Assembly (NCBI RefSeq): GCF_037137055.1
Contig: NZ_JBBBNY010000004.1
Location: 248,001-312,000, forward strand
DNA length: 64,000 bases
Direction: 5' to 3'
From: Frateuria_A yonginensis
Lineage (GTDB): Bacteria > Pseudomonadota > Gammaproteobacteria > Xanthomonadales > Rhodanobacteraceae
Shown here: positions 1 to 11,031 of the stretch, in pieces
How positions within the stretch are numbered: the stretch's first letter is position 1
How the letters are laid out: the number at the start of each line of letters is the position of its first letter
The notes under the pieces: model-generated
Seen by the model: only the letters and a program-made list of their open reading frames with translations
Told to the model about the DNA's origin: nothing
Database searches by the model: none
Program-made: the position numbers and the translations under genes

Positions 1-3
1 ACC

Positions 4-594
4 ATGAAGATCCACGCACGCACTCTCGTCCTGCACGGCGCGGCGCTGTCCGGCCTGCTGCTGCTCGCTGCCTGCGGCAAGCACGAGAACGAACCGGCCA
101 CCAGCCCGCCCGCCGCCAGCACCGCGGCCGCGCCGACGGCGGCACAGAGCGCCCCCGCGCCCGCCGCGACCACTCCGGCACCGGCCGCCACGACGCCGGC
201 CGCCGCCGCTTCCGCCAGCACCGGCACCAGCGCCGCGGTGCAGTCGGCGGACGTGTTCAAGGTCGATGCCGTGACGCTGGGCGATGCGGTCACCGCCGGT
301 TACCGCATCGCCAGGCCGACCACCACCTTCGCGCCCTCGCAGAACACCATCTACGCCAGCGTGGCCACCAGCGGCGCCACCCCGGGGGCGACCCTGAGCG
401 CACGCTTCAGCTACCTGGAAGGCAAGGGCCAGGACGTCACCACGATCAGCCAGACCATCGCCACCGACGGTCCGGCCACCACCACCTTCAAGCTGCACAA
501 CCCGAACAACTGGCCGGCCGGCAAGTACAAGGTGGAGATCGCCGTCGACGGCAAGCCGGTCAGCAGCGAGACCTTCGAGGTCAAGGCGGCCTGA
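4..594 (+). CDS. Putative lipoprotein with Ala/Thr/Pro-rich linker
   Basis: A 196-residue protein I do not recognise by name. The N-terminus has basic residues, a hydrophobic stretch and a lipobox (L-A-A-C, Cys24), so a lipidated envelope protein is expected. Residues about 28-80 are a low-complexity Ala/Pro/Thr linker. The rest, about 85-196, looks like a small beta-rich domain ending in a strand pair (KYKVEIAVDGKPV). The domain arrangement (lipid anchor, flexible spacer, periplasmic domain) is seen directly; the function is unknown. The start is 3 bases from the window edge, so its promoter cannot be seen. The downstream gene is convergent. Confidence 0.75.
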   Translation: MKIHARTLVLHGAALSGLLLLAACGKHENEPATSPPAASTAAAPTAAQSAPAPAATTPAPAATTPAAAASASTGTSAAVQSADVFKVDAVTLGDAVTAGYRIARPTTTFAPSQNTIYASVATSGATPGATLSARFSYLEGKGQDVTTISQTIATDGPATTTFKLHNPNNWPAGKYKVEIAVDGKPVSSETFEVKAA

Positions 595-639
595 CGCGTC
601 CGCCAGCCGCGGCGCCCGGCGTGGGCGCCGCCTGCGCGG

Positions 640-1086
640 CTAGTGCGTGCGGTGCACCGCACGCTTGAGGTCGCGCATCTGGTCGTGCCCGGACTTCACC
701 GAGCGATAGGCCTCGGCGATCAGTTCGCGCGTGGGTGGAGTGACGTCGGCATCCTCCAGTGCATCCTCGAAGCGGTGCTTGATGTGGTCCTCGCCGCGCT
801 CGACCTCGTCGACCACCGCCACGTCGTCGCCGAGCTTGCGGCGCAGGTTGGTGAACATGCGGTGCGCGGAGGCCAGCACGCTGCCGTCGTCTTCCGGCGT
901 CCCGCCGAGCGCCTGTACGTGGCGTTGCAGCCGCGCGGCCACCTGGCGGCGCTCGTTGGCACGCTCCTGGAAGGTGAGGCCGAAGCGGTTGCTGGCGGTG
1001 TCCTTCGCGGCCTCGGCGTAGCCGTGCGCACTGTCGATGGTGGTTTCGATCAGGTCGTTGAGTACGCGGATGTCGTGGTTCTGCAT
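640..1086 (-). CDS. PA2169-family four-helix-bundle protein (DUF2383)
   Basis: A 148-residue, highly charged, all-alpha protein. It starts with the typical I/L-x-x-L-N-x-L-I-E-T-x-x-D-x-x-x-G-Y pattern of the PA2169/DUF2383 family, a ferritin-like four-helix bundle of unknown function. There is no signal peptide or membrane segment. A clear Shine-Dalgarno (GGAG) lies just upstream of the ATG. The family is often found with stress genes; that role is inference. It is divergent from the DUF488 gene and convergent with the lipoprotein gene. Confidence 0.8.
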   Translation of the reverse strand: MQNHDIRVLNDLIETTIDSAHGYAEAAKDTASNRFGLTFQERANERRQVAARLQRHVQALGGTPEDDGSVLASAHRMFTNLRRKLGDDVAVVDEVERGEDHIKHRFEDALEDADVTPPTRELIAEAYRSVKSGHDQMRDLKRAVHRTH

Positions 1087-1233
1087 GGCAATCTCCGGAG
1101 GAACGATCGCCGGCGAGGGGCGATGGCCACCGCCGGCGCGACCATGCTAGGCATCGGCGGCGACGGCCCCGTGAAGCGCGCGGACGATCCGCTCGTCGCG
1201 TGGCCGGCACGCGCGCGGGTGCATGATCGGCGC

Positions 1234-1782
1234 ATGGCTGCACGGAACGATCCGGCGCCGGTGTTCACCATCGGCCATTCCACCCATGCGTTCGAGGCGT
1301 TCGCGGCGCTGCTGCGCGCGCACGCCATCGCCTGCGTGGTCGACGTGCGCCGGCTGCCGGGCTCGCGCCGCCATCCGCAGTTCGACGGCCCGACGCTGGC
1401 AGCGGCGCTCGCTCCGCTGGGCATCGGCTACCGGCACCTGGCCGCGCTCGGGGGCAGGCGCGGGCGCAGCCTTGCGCCCGGCAGCGACTCACCCAACGGC
1501 TTCTGGCAGAACGCGAGCTTCCGCCGCTACGCGGACTACGCCATGGGCGAGGATTTCCGCGCCGGGCTTGCCGAACTGCTCGCGCTGTCGGCACGCACGC
1601 GCTGCACGCTGATGTGCGCCGAGGCGCTGTGGTGGCGCTGCCATCGGCGCATCGTGGCCGACTACCTGATCGCGGCCGGCCGCGCGGTGTGCCACATCCG
1701 CAGCGACGGACGCGCCGAGCCGGCCGCGATGACGCCCGCCGCACGCCGTGCGGGCGATCATCTGGTCTATCCGCCCGGGTGA
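1234..1782 (+). CDS. DUF488 domain protein
   Basis: A 182-residue protein with the hallmarks of DUF488: N-terminal F-T-I-G-H-S-T-H, then V-V-D-V-R-R-x-P-x-S-R near residue 40, and the C-terminal C-A-E-x-x-W-W-x-C-H-R-R motif. Biochemical function is not established for most members. I chose the ATG at 1234; an in-frame GTG at 1219 is also possible, and the frame stays open far upstream only because of base composition. It ends 3 bases before the convergent esterase gene. Confidence 0.8.
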   Translation: MAARNDPAPVFTIGHSTHAFEAFAALLRAHAIACVVDVRRLPGSRRHPQFDGPTLAAALAPLGIGYRHLAALGGRRGRSLAPGSDSPNGFWQNASFRRYADYAMGEDFRAGLAELLALSARTRCTLMCAEALWWRCHRRIVADYLIAAGRAVCHIRSDGRAEPAAMTPAARRAGDHLVYPPG

Positions 1783-1785
1783 GGC

Positions 1786-2748
1786 TCAGCGGTCGCCGAG
1801 CCGGCGCGCCACCTGGGGATCGAGCGAGGCCATGAACGCCTCCACCTGCGTGGTGTAGTCGCCGGGCGTGCCCAGCTCCTCGTTGATCTGCCGGTGCGAG
1901 AGGTCCTCGCCCAGCACCTGCGCGCGCATGTGCAGGCCCTCGGCCTCGGCGACGAAGTTGCGCGCTTGCGGGCAGGACTCGCGGCGGCGGGTCGAGCACA
2001 CTGCCAGGAACGGCGCGCCGCGGGTCGCCAGCTGCTGCAGCGGCGAGGCCGCGCGCCAGTAGGCCGGGTCGTCGCCGAACGCGGCGTCGTACAGCGGCAG
2101 GTGCGGCCCCTGCATGATCGCCACCACGTTGAGCGCGGCACTGTCCAGCGCCACCGTGCCCAGCCACGGCAGCGCGCCCTGGTCGAAGGCCAGCACGGGC
2201 TCGGCCGAGATCAGCCCGACCAGGTGCGCGCCGGCCGAATGGCCCATCAGGATGAAGCGGTCGCGGTCGGCACCCCAGCCGGCGGCGAGCCCCTGCGCCG
2301 CCGCCAGCGCGCGCGCCACGTCGCGTGCCTGCTCGATCGGACGCGTGCCCGGCAGCATGCGGTAGTTGGTCGAGACCAGCACGAAGCCGCGCGGCACCCA
2401 GCGCGCGACCTTGTTCTGCACCACGCTGCGCATGGCCTTGTCGCCGTACGCCCAGGCCCCGCCGTGCACCATGAAGATCACCGGCGCGTGCGCAGCACCC
2501 TGCACGGGCAGATAGACGTCCATCCGTTGCGCCGGGTCGTCGCCATAGGGCACGTCGCGCAGCACGCGCACGCCGGGCGGGATGGTCGCCGGCGCGGTGT
2601 CCCCGGCCAGCATGTCGGATTGGGCGCGTTGCAGCAGGCGGTCGCGCAGGCTGCCGGCCATGGCCGGCGTGCACAGGGCGGCAAGCAGGGCGGCCATCAG
2701 GCCGGCGCGCAGGAAGGCGGTCGTCGGTGTGGTTCGCATCGGTTCCAT
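1786..2748 (-). CDS. Secreted alpha/beta-hydrolase (carboxylesterase)
   Basis: 320 residues with a signal peptide (hydrophobic core, A-M-A-G cleavage region near residue 32). The alpha/beta-hydrolase fold is shown by the oxyanion motif M-V-H-G-G-A-W and the nucleophile elbow G-H-S-A-G-A-H. This fits the lipase/esterase group with an HGG(A)W oxyanion hole, acting on small carboxylic esters in the periplasm or outside the cell; the exact substrate is unknown. The start is supported by AGGTGA 4 bases upstream, which overlaps the TGA stop of the preceding gene. The two genes are therefore probably translationally coupled, with 3 bp between them. Confidence 0.85.
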   Translation of the reverse strand: MEPMRTTPTTAFLRAGLMAALLAALCTPAMAGSLRDRLLQRAQSDMLAGDTAPATIPPGVRVLRDVPYGDDPAQRMDVYLPVQGAAHAPVIFMVHGGAWAYGDKAMRSVVQNKVARWVPRGFVLVSTNYRMLPGTRPIEQARDVARALAAAQGLAAGWGADRDRFILMGHSAGAHLVGLISAEPVLAFDQGALPWLGTVALDSAALNVVAIMQGPHLPLYDAAFGDDPAYWRAASPLQQLATRGAPFLAVCSTRRRESCPQARNFVAEAEGLHMRAQVLGEDLSHRQINEELGTPGDYTTQVEAFMASLDPQVARRLGDR

Positions 2749-2751
2749 GGG

Positions 2752-3432
2752 TCACCTGCAGTCGAAGGTATGGCCCTGCGCGTCGGTGCAGGTGCCGGTA
2801 TGGCTGAGGCCCTCGCCGCGGGTATAGCTGGTCTGGCCCTGGTAGCTGTTGCCGGTGGCGCCGCTGATCGAGCTGTCGTGGCTGAGGGTGCCGCCGGCAC
2901 GGGTCGTGCTGCCCTGGTAGCTGCCGCGCGCGCCACTGGCGAGGGTCTGGCGGCTGGCCATGCGTTCACCGTCGGCGGTACGCGTGCGGCTGCCGCTGCG
3001 GCTGTAGCTGCCGCCGTCGGCGCGCTGCCCGCTGGCCGCGTAGCCGGCCTGGAGCGTGCCGTCCGGACCGCGCTGCACGCGACGTCCGCCCTGCATCGTC
3101 CCGCCGTTCGCCCCCTGCACCACGTAGCCGCTCCGGCGGGCGATCGTACCGTCGTTGCCCACCGTGGTGCGGCGGCCGCCCACGGCACGGCCGTCGGGAC
3201 CGGACACCCCCCCGGCACGCACGTGACTGACGCTGCCGTCGCCGCCGACGGTCGTACCGCCGGCATGCCAGGCACGGCGTCCGTCCGGCCCGGTGGCGAG
3301 CGTACCGTGGGTGCGCGCGATGCCGCCGGCATGGGTACGGTGGACGGAAGCGCCGTGGCGCACCCCGGCCGGGGACGGCGGGGAGGCGAGCAGGCAGGCA
3401 AGGCCGAGCAACGGCACGATCGACAGGCGCAT
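2752..3432 (-). CDS. Secreted Gly/Ser/Thr-rich repetitive protein, unknown
   Basis: 226 residues with a signal peptide (first ~22 residues). After this the protein is built of degenerate short repeats rich in Gly, Arg, Ser and Thr, including several G-P-D-G-(R/T) and D-G-(S/T) turns. It ends with two cysteines ten residues apart (C-T-D-A-Q...D-C), plausibly a disulfide. A repetitive beta-type exported protein is the best description; I do not recognise the family. A strong SD (AGAGGAG) precedes the ATG. It is the first gene of a two-gene unit with the esterase and is divergent from the OmpR-type regulator. Confidence 0.7.
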   Translation of the reverse strand: MRLSIVPLLGLACLLASPPSPAGVRHGASVHRTHAGGIARTHGTLATGPDGRRAWHAGGTTVGGDGSVSHVRAGGVSGPDGRAVGGRRTTVGNDGTIARRSGYVVQGANGGTMQGGRRVQRGPDGTLQAGYAASGQRADGGSYSRSGSRTRTADGERMASRQTLASGARGSYQGSTTRAGGTLSHDSSISGATGNSYQGQTSYTRGEGLSHTGTCTDAQGHTFDCR

Positions 3433-3605
3433 GGCGGGCTCCTCTGAAGCGTCCTGAGCGGACGTGGAGCGATGGTCTCCGTTCCGCGCGGGAGAGGTGT
3501 TTCACCGGCGCGTGCCGGTGTGAGCGGGTATTGCCCTTGTCCGTTCCGGAAACATCCGCTTACACATCCACCGCCCGCCCGCTTGCCGCCCGCGCGGCGC
3601 CACCC

Positions 3606-3611
3606 GATAGT
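3606..3611 (+). promoter_or_regulatory. Candidate -10 element of the response-regulator gene
   Basis: GATAGT lies 8 bases upstream of the ATG at 3620. If used, transcription would start almost at the start codon, giving a leaderless or near-leaderless mRNA. No good -35 was found, so this is tentative. Confidence 0.35.
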
Positions 3612-3619
3612 CCGCGCCC

Positions 3620-4336
3620 ATGGACCCGGCCCACATCCTGGTCGTCGACGACGACCTGCGCCTGCGCGACCTGCTGGAGCGCTACCTCGCGCAGCAGGGC
3701 CTGCGCGCCACGGGCGTGGCCCATGCCGCCGGCATGCGCCGCGCACTGGCCGCCCACCACGTGGACCTGATCGTGCTCGACCTGATGCTGCCCGATGCCG
3801 ACGGCCTGGCGCTGTGCCGCAGCCTGCGTGCCGAGGGCGTGGACATCCCGGTAATCATGCTCACGGCCAAGGGCGACGACGTCGACCGCATCGTCGGCCT
3901 GGAGCTCGGCGCCGACGACTACCTGCCCAAGCCCTGCAACCCGCGCGAGCTGGTCGCGCGCATCCGTGCCGTGCTGCGCCGGCGGCCGCGGGGCCCGGTG
4001 GGCGCGCCGCAGGCCGAACAGGCGCCGGTGCGCTTCGGCCGCTTCGTGTTCGATCCGGCCACACGCCAGCTGCTCGACGGCGATACGCCGCTCAAGCTCA
4101 CCAGCGGCGAGTTCGCCGTACTGGCCGCACTGGTCGCCCATCCGTTCCAGACGCTGAGCCGCGAGCGGCTGATCGCGCTGGCGCGCGGGCGCGAACACGA
4201 CGCCTTCGACCGCAGCATCGACGTGATGGTCTCGCGGCTGCGCCGCCTGCTCGAGCAGGACCCGCGCCAACCGCGCTGGCTGCAGACGGTCTGGGGCGAG
4301 GGCTACGTGTTCGTACCCGACGGCGGCCGCGCATGA
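3620..4336 (+). CDS. OmpR-family two-component response regulator
   Basis: 238 residues. The receiver domain (1-120) has the acidic pocket D10-D11-D12, the phosphoacceptor D54 (I-V-L-D-L-M-L-P-D), T82 and K104. A winged-helix DNA-binding domain follows (about 140-235), with the usual L-T-x-x-E-F-x-V-L and G-x-G-Y-x-F signatures. It overlaps the downstream kinase start by four bases (ATGA), so the two are made together and form a cognate pair. The target genes are unknown. It is divergent from the secreted Gly-rich protein and esterase, which are possible targets (inference). Confidence 0.92.
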   Translation: MDPAHILVVDDDLRLRDLLERYLAQQGLRATGVAHAAGMRRALAAHHVDLIVLDLMLPDADGLALCRSLRAEGVDIPVIMLTAKGDDVDRIVGLELGADDYLPKPCNPRELVARIRAVLRRRPRGPVGAPQAEQAPVRFGRFVFDPATRQLLDGDTPLKLTSGEFAVLAALVAHPFQTLSRERLIALARGREHDAFDRSIDVMVSRLRRLLEQDPRQPRWLQTVWGEGYVFVPDGGRA

Positions 4337-5619
4337 GGCGGACGCCGTCCACCTTCGCGCTGGTCCTGGCGCTGCTGGCGGCGGCGCTGCTGCTGGCGCT
4401 GGTCCTGGCCGGTGGCCTGCAGCGGCGCTTCGGCCGCCAGGTGGTGGGCGAGAGCTACGGCCGGCTCGCGCTCGCCACCGCCACGGCCGTCGACGCGCTC
4501 GCGGCGCAGCCGCAGGCGCCGGCGGCGCGGCAGGCACTGGCCGCGCTGCGCGGACTCGGCGTGCAGGTCCGCGACACGCCGCCGCAGACGTCGACCGCGC
4601 GCCGTGTCACACCAGCGCTGCACGCCATCGCGCAAAGCGCCGCCGGCCTGCTCGGCGATCCGGCGCGGGTGGCCGCCACGCAGACGCCCGTGTCGTCGCA
4701 ACTGTGGCTGCGCAGCGCGCACGATCCGGCCCGCTGGGTGGTGCTGGAGCTGCCCAGCTACCGCCAGCGGCTGCTCGACTCCACCCTGCTGCTCAGCCTG
4801 TTCGCCGGACTGATCGCCCTGCTCGCGGCGGGTCTGTCCGCGCGCCTGCTCACCCGCCCGCTCGAACGGCTGGCGCAGCAGGCACCGGCGTTGCTGGACG
4901 GAGCCCCCGCCACCGTGCTGGAGGGCAGTCCGCGCGAGGTGCGCCGGCTCGCCCAGGCGATCGGCGAGGCCGGCGAGCGCCTGCGTGCCGCGGCCCGCGA
5001 GCGCGAGCTGATGCTTGCCGGCATCTCGCACGACCTGCGCACGCCGCTGGCCCGGCTGCGGCTGGCGCTCGAGCTGGGCGACGCCGCGGATCCGGCGCGC
5101 CGCGAGGCGATGGTGGTCGACCTGGAGGAACTGGACCGCGCACTCGAACAATGCCTGGCGTTCGTGCGCGAAGGCCGCGACGAGGCACCGCAGCCGGTCG
5201 ACCTGGGCACGCTCGTCGGGCAGCTGCTCGCCCTGCGCGCCGCGCCCGACGATTGGCAGTTCGACGCCCCGGCAGGGCTCGTGCTGGCGGTACGCCCCAC
5301 CCTGCTGCGGCGCGCGCTGGGCAACCTGATGGACAACGCCGAGCGCTACGGCCGCGCGCCCTACGCACTGACCCTCGCGCGCGAGGGCGCCTCGGTCGTG
5401 CTCGGCGTGGCCGACCACGGCCCCGGCGTGCCGGCCGGGCTGCTCGACCGGCTCGGCCAGCCGTTCCTGCGCGGCGACCCGGCGCGCGGCGGCGGCGGTA
5501 GCGGACTGGGCCTGTCCATCGCCGCGCGGGCCGCCCGCCTGCACGGCGGCCGGCTGGACCTGGCCAACCGGCCGGGCGGCGGCTTCCTGGCCCGATTGCG
5601 GCTCCCCGTGGGCCGATGA
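4333..5619 (+). CDS. EnvZ-type sensor histidine kinase
   Basis: 428 residues. TM1 lies at about 8-28, then a ~115-residue periplasmic part, TM2 at about 150-172, a HAMP linker and HisKA with the H-box I-S-H-D-L-R-T-P-L-A-R. The HATPase domain has the N-box N-L-M-D-N-A-E-R-Y, the D-H-G-P-G-V-P motif and G-S-G-L-G-L-S-I. The layout matches EnvZ-type kinases that partner OmpR regulators. The ATG overlaps the regulator stop. The stimulus is not predictable from sequence. Confidence 0.9.
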   Translation: MRRTPSTFALVLALLAAALLLALVLAGGLQRRFGRQVVGESYGRLALATATAVDALAAQPQAPAARQALAALRGLGVQVRDTPPQTSTARRVTPALHAIAQSAAGLLGDPARVAATQTPVSSQLWLRSAHDPARWVVLELPSYRQRLLDSTLLLSLFAGLIALLAAGLSARLLTRPLERLAQQAPALLDGAPATVLEGSPREVRRLAQAIGEAGERLRAAARERELMLAGISHDLRTPLARLRLALELGDAADPARREAMVVDLEELDRALEQCLAFVREGRDEAPQPVDLGTLVGQLLALRAAPDDWQFDAPAGLVLAVRPTLLRRALGNLMDNAERYGRAPYALTLAREGASVVLGVADHGPGVPAGLLDRLGQPFLRGDPARGGGGSGLGLSIAARAARLHGGRLDLANRPGGGFLARLRLPVGR

Positions 5620-5642
5620 TGCCCATCCCCGGCGCCTGTGCT

Positions 5643-5648
5643 TACAAT
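5643..5648 (+). promoter_or_regulatory. Candidate -10 (TACAAT) upstream of the hybrid kinase
   Basis: TACAAT, five of six matches to TATAAT, lies 49 bases upstream of the hybrid-kinase ATG, in the gap after the EnvZ-type kinase. The -35 region is poor. Confidence 0.35.
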
Positions 5649-5696
5649 GGGCCGGTGCCGCCGGTCCGCCGGCCGCCCAGCAGGGGGAACAATCCA

Positions 5697-7871
<2,175 letters not shown>

Positions 7872-8682
7872 TCTCCAGCGCCTCGCCGGCCTCGCCCCAG
7901 TCCGCCAGCACCCATCGCTCCGCCCGGCGCCCGCCGGGCAACCGCACCTCGTGCTCCGCCGGGCGATGGGTGTGGCCGTGAATCAGCCGCGCGGCGCCCT
8001 GCCGTTGCAACAGCGCGAGCACCGCCGCGGGATCGGCATCGGCCCACGGCAGGCCCCGCTCGCGCAGCCGACGCTGTGCCTCGCGGCTTTCCGCGCGCAG
8101 CTGTCGCGCCAGGGCCCGCCGCTCGGCCAGCGGCCGGGCCAGCAGCTGCGCCTGCCAGGCCGGATCGCGCGCCTGGGCGCGCCAGCGCTGGTACGCCCGG
8201 TCGTCCAGGCACAAGGCGTCGCCGTGGCAGAGCACCGTCGGTACGCCGCCCAATCGCAGATGCGTGGGGTCGGGCAACAGCGTCAGTCCCGCGCGCCGTG
8301 CGTACGCCGCGCCGAGCAGGAAGTCACGGTTGCCGTGCAGGAAGTAGACCGTCGTTCCCGCCTCGGCCACCGCCCTCAGTTCGGCCGCCACTGCAGCGGG
8401 CAGTGGCGCGTCGTCGTCGTCGCCAATCCAGGCCTCGAAGACGTCGCCGAGCAGGAACAGCGCCTGCGCCCGACGCGCCGCACCCCGCAGGAAGCGGAAC
8501 AGGATGCCGGTGAGCTCCGGACGGCCGGCGTCCAGGTGCAGGTCGGACATCAGCCAGGCATGGTCGACGTCGATCGTCATGCCGGCTGCGTGAAACCACG
8601 CGCCCTTTGCGGGCGGAGCCCGAGATGCCGCCACGTACCGTCAGCTGGCTTCACGCGAAGGACCGGTGCGAGTGAGGGAAAA

Positions 8683-8759
8683 TGGCGCGCCCGGAGGGAT
8701 TCGAACCCCCGACCAATGGCTTCGGAAGCCACTACTCTATCCGGCTGAGCTACGGGCGC
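8683..8759 (-). tRNA. tRNA-Arg (anticodon CCG)
   Basis: 77 nt cloverleaf on the minus strand. The acceptor stem is GCGCCCG/CGGGCGC, with discriminator G and an encoded CCA (complement of 8683-8685). The anticodon stem GTGGC/GCCAT encloses loop TTCCGAA, giving anticodon CCG for the CGG Arg codon. The T-loop GGTTCGAATCC is canonical. Confidence 0.95.
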
Positions 8760-8801
8760 GTGTTGCGAGGCCGCGGCGGATGCGTGCCGCAGCGGACGGG
8801 C

Positions 8802-8807
8802 AGTATA
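8802..8807 (-). promoter_or_regulatory. Candidate -10 (TATACT) of tRNA-Arg
   Basis: Reverse-strand TATACT, 42 bases upstream of the tRNA 5' end. No convincing -35 in the GC-rich sequence above it. Confidence 0.4.
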
Positions 8808-8999
8808 GCGGAGTTGGGCGCGGCGGTTGAGGGGCGGCCTTGCCGTCCCACGGACGTGCCGCGGGACGGCAAGCATGAGGCGGACGGTGCGTACGCTGCC
8901 GCCGCTCCCGAAGGGAGGTCCGCATCGGTGCGGCGGGGGCCGGGCACGCCCGCCCCCCAACCCTGCGACCCTCTCCCGCGCCGGGAGAGGCACCGGACC

Positions 9000-10898
9000 T
9001 CAGAGCGGCTTGATCAGCTCGGCGAGCGTGTCGGGCTTGCTCTTGTCGCGGACCAGGTGCGGGTACTTCAGGCCGTCGTGGTAGCCCACGCGGATGGTCT
9101 TGTACTCGTCGAAGTTCTTCACCAGCAGCTCGATGGGCTGGCTCTTGTCCTTCGCCGCGGCGGTGATCGCGTCCTTGATGGCGTCGCCGGAGAACTCCTT
9201 GCCGTTGACCGCCACGATGGTCATGGCGGGCGAGAGGCCGGCCTTGAACGCGGGGCCGTCCCACAGCACGTCGGCGATGGAGCCGTCCTTGCCCAGCGAG
9301 ACGCCCAGCGAGTAGGTCAGGTCGGTGAAGTGGCGGCGCGACTCGATCGCCTTCACCGCGGCCGACGGCTTGTCGGTGTAGACCAGCTTCCAGCCGTGCG
9401 ACTCGATGCCGCCGATCAGCGGGCCGTGGCCGTCCAGGCGCGTGCGCAGGTAGCTCTTCCAGTCGTACGGCGCGATGTCGTCGAGGGTCTTGACCACGTC
9501 CTCGAAGGTATACGTGTTGACCGACCAGTCGCCGTTGTTCATGCCGAAGAACGCGCGCGCGAAGGCATCGATGTTCTTCTTGTTGCGGGTCAGCTCGCGC
9601 AGCTTGCCGTCGACGTCCAGCCAGATCAGCTCGCCGGCCGAGTAGTAGTCCTCGCTGGCCTGGTAGTTGCGATACGGCAGCGGGCGGCGCTGGGCGATCG
9701 GCGGGTCGTTGGTGGTGTCCTGCACGTTGCGCCAGCTGGCCAGGCCGGGGCGGCCCTTGTCGTAGGTGGCGGCGACGAAGGCGAGCATGTCCAGCGTCTG
9801 CTCGGTGTTCCACAGGCCCGAGCGGGCGGCCATGATCTGGCCCCAGAACTGGGTCTGGCCCTCGTACACCCACAGCAGCGTGTCGCTCATCGGCACGTTG
9901 AAGTTGGGCGTGGTCAGATCCGCGCCGCGGCGGTACTTGCCGTCCCAGGAGTGGTTGAACTCGTGCGAGAACAGGTCGCGCGCGTAGACGTTCTTGTCCC
10001 ACTCGGTGAAGTAGTCGGCGCTCACGCCGTCCTCGCTGGAGCGGTGGTGCTCCAGGCCGTTGCCGCTCATCTTGTCGCTGAGCGAGACCAGGAAGTCGTA
10101 GTGGTCGTAGTGGTGGGCGCCGTACAGCTTGTACATCTGCTGGATCAGCTCGCGGTGGGGCTTGAGCTGCTCGGGCTTGATCTCCAGGTACTTCGGATCG
10201 TCGGCGACGATGTCCATGTGCACCGGCGTCCTGGCGCCCGGGTCCAGGTCCACGCGCTTGAAGTACTTGCCGGCATAGATCGGCGAGTCGACCAGCGCGT
10301 TGTAGGTCAGCGGCTTGTAGTTGACCGTGTCGCCGTCGGTGGAGGCGACCTCGAGCGCGGTGCCGGCCTGCCAGCCTGCCGGGTAGGTCACGCTGGCCTG
10401 GGCCGGGATCTTGCGGATGTTGTAGCCGGCCGGGTACAGCGTCACGGTGTTCCACTGCAGGTTGAGCATCTCCGGCGTCATCACCACGCGGCCCTGCTTG
10501 GTGTCCTGCGGCGAGAGGAACTCGAAATAGGCCTGCACCTCGGTGACGCCCTCGGGCACGTCGACGTGGAAGGCATACACGTTGAGCGGGTCGCGCGTCC
10601 ACGGCAGCACCTTGCCGTTGGCCTTGATCACCAGGCCGGCGAACTTGTCGATCGGCCCGGTCGGCGAGTGGTTGCCCGGAATCCACTGCGGGTACAGCAG
10701 GGTCAGCGGGCCCGGCTGTGCGGGAATGGTCTCGTTGACGCGGAACACGCGATGGGCCACGTCGGTGGCGTCCACGGTGATCTTCAACGTGCCATTGAAG
10801 GGCGCATCACCGATCGGCGGCACGTCGGCGAAGGCGGGCACGGCGACCAGCGCGAAGCCGGCGGCCAGCAGGGCGGAAGCGAGGGGCTTGGTTTTCAC
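9000..10898 (-). CDS. M61-family metallopeptidase with PDZ domain (copy 1)
   Basis: 632 residues with a signal peptide (cleavage near A-F-A-D, residue 24). The N-terminal beta-rich M61 domain is followed by the zinc site H312-E-F-N-H316 and the downstream Y-E-G motif that brings the third ligand. A C-terminal PDZ domain lies at about 530-610 (A-F-K-A-G-L-S...I-V-A-V-N-G-K). Family members are glycyl or other N-terminal aminopeptidases acting in the periplasm. The start is GTG with GGAGAG eight bases upstream. It lies directly downstream of a paralogue with the same layout; 133 bp with a palindromic repeat separate them. Confidence 0.9.
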   Translation of the reverse strand: MKTKPLASALLAAGFALVAVPAFADVPPIGDAPFNGTLKITVDATDVAHRVFRVNETIPAQPGPLTLLYPQWIPGNHSPTGPIDKFAGLVIKANGKVLPWTRDPLNVYAFHVDVPEGVTEVQAYFEFLSPQDTKQGRVVMTPEMLNLQWNTVTLYPAGYNIRKIPAQASVTYPAGWQAGTALEVASTDGDTVNYKPLTYNALVDSPIYAGKYFKRVDLDPGARTPVHMDIVADDPKYLEIKPEQLKPHRELIQQMYKLYGAHHYDHYDFLVSLSDKMSGNGLEHHRSSEDGVSADYFTEWDKNVYARDLFSHEFNHSWDGKYRRGADLTTPNFNVPMSDTLLWVYEGQTQFWGQIMAARSGLWNTEQTLDMLAFVAATYDKGRPGLASWRNVQDTTNDPPIAQRRPLPYRNYQASEDYYSAGELIWLDVDGKLRELTRNKKNIDAFARAFFGMNNGDWSVNTYTFEDVVKTLDDIAPYDWKSYLRTRLDGHGPLIGGIESHGWKLVYTDKPSAAVKAIESRRHFTDLTYSLGVSLGKDGSIADVLWDGPAFKAGLSPAMTIVAVNGKEFSGDAIKDAITAAAKDKSQPIELLVKNFDEYKTIRVGYHDGLKYPHLVRDKSKPDTLAELIKPL

Positions 10899-10925
10899 GG
10901 AAGGGACTCTCCGGTGGTGGTGCTC

Positions 10926-11020
10926 GAGCCTCGCCGTTGGTCCCGGGCGCAGCGCAGCGAAGTCGAGGGATGGTCCTTCGACTCCGGCCCTGCGGACCTG
11001 CGCCCGGTGGGAACGGCGAG
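10926..11020. repeat. Palindromic intergenic repeat
   Basis: The gap between the two M61 genes holds an imperfect long palindrome with nested arms (CCCGGGCGCAG... / ...CTGCGCCCGG and AGTCGAGG.../...CCTTCGACT). Its right part (10977-11015) closely resembles 30797-30836, so it belongs to a dispersed family. Confidence 0.55.
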
Positions 11021-11031
11021 GGATGGATGCA

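Noticed and set aside
8581..8634. Upstream in-frame start of lpxH
   Set aside because: It would add 18 residues not typical of LpxH; ATG 8580 gives the normal N-terminus.
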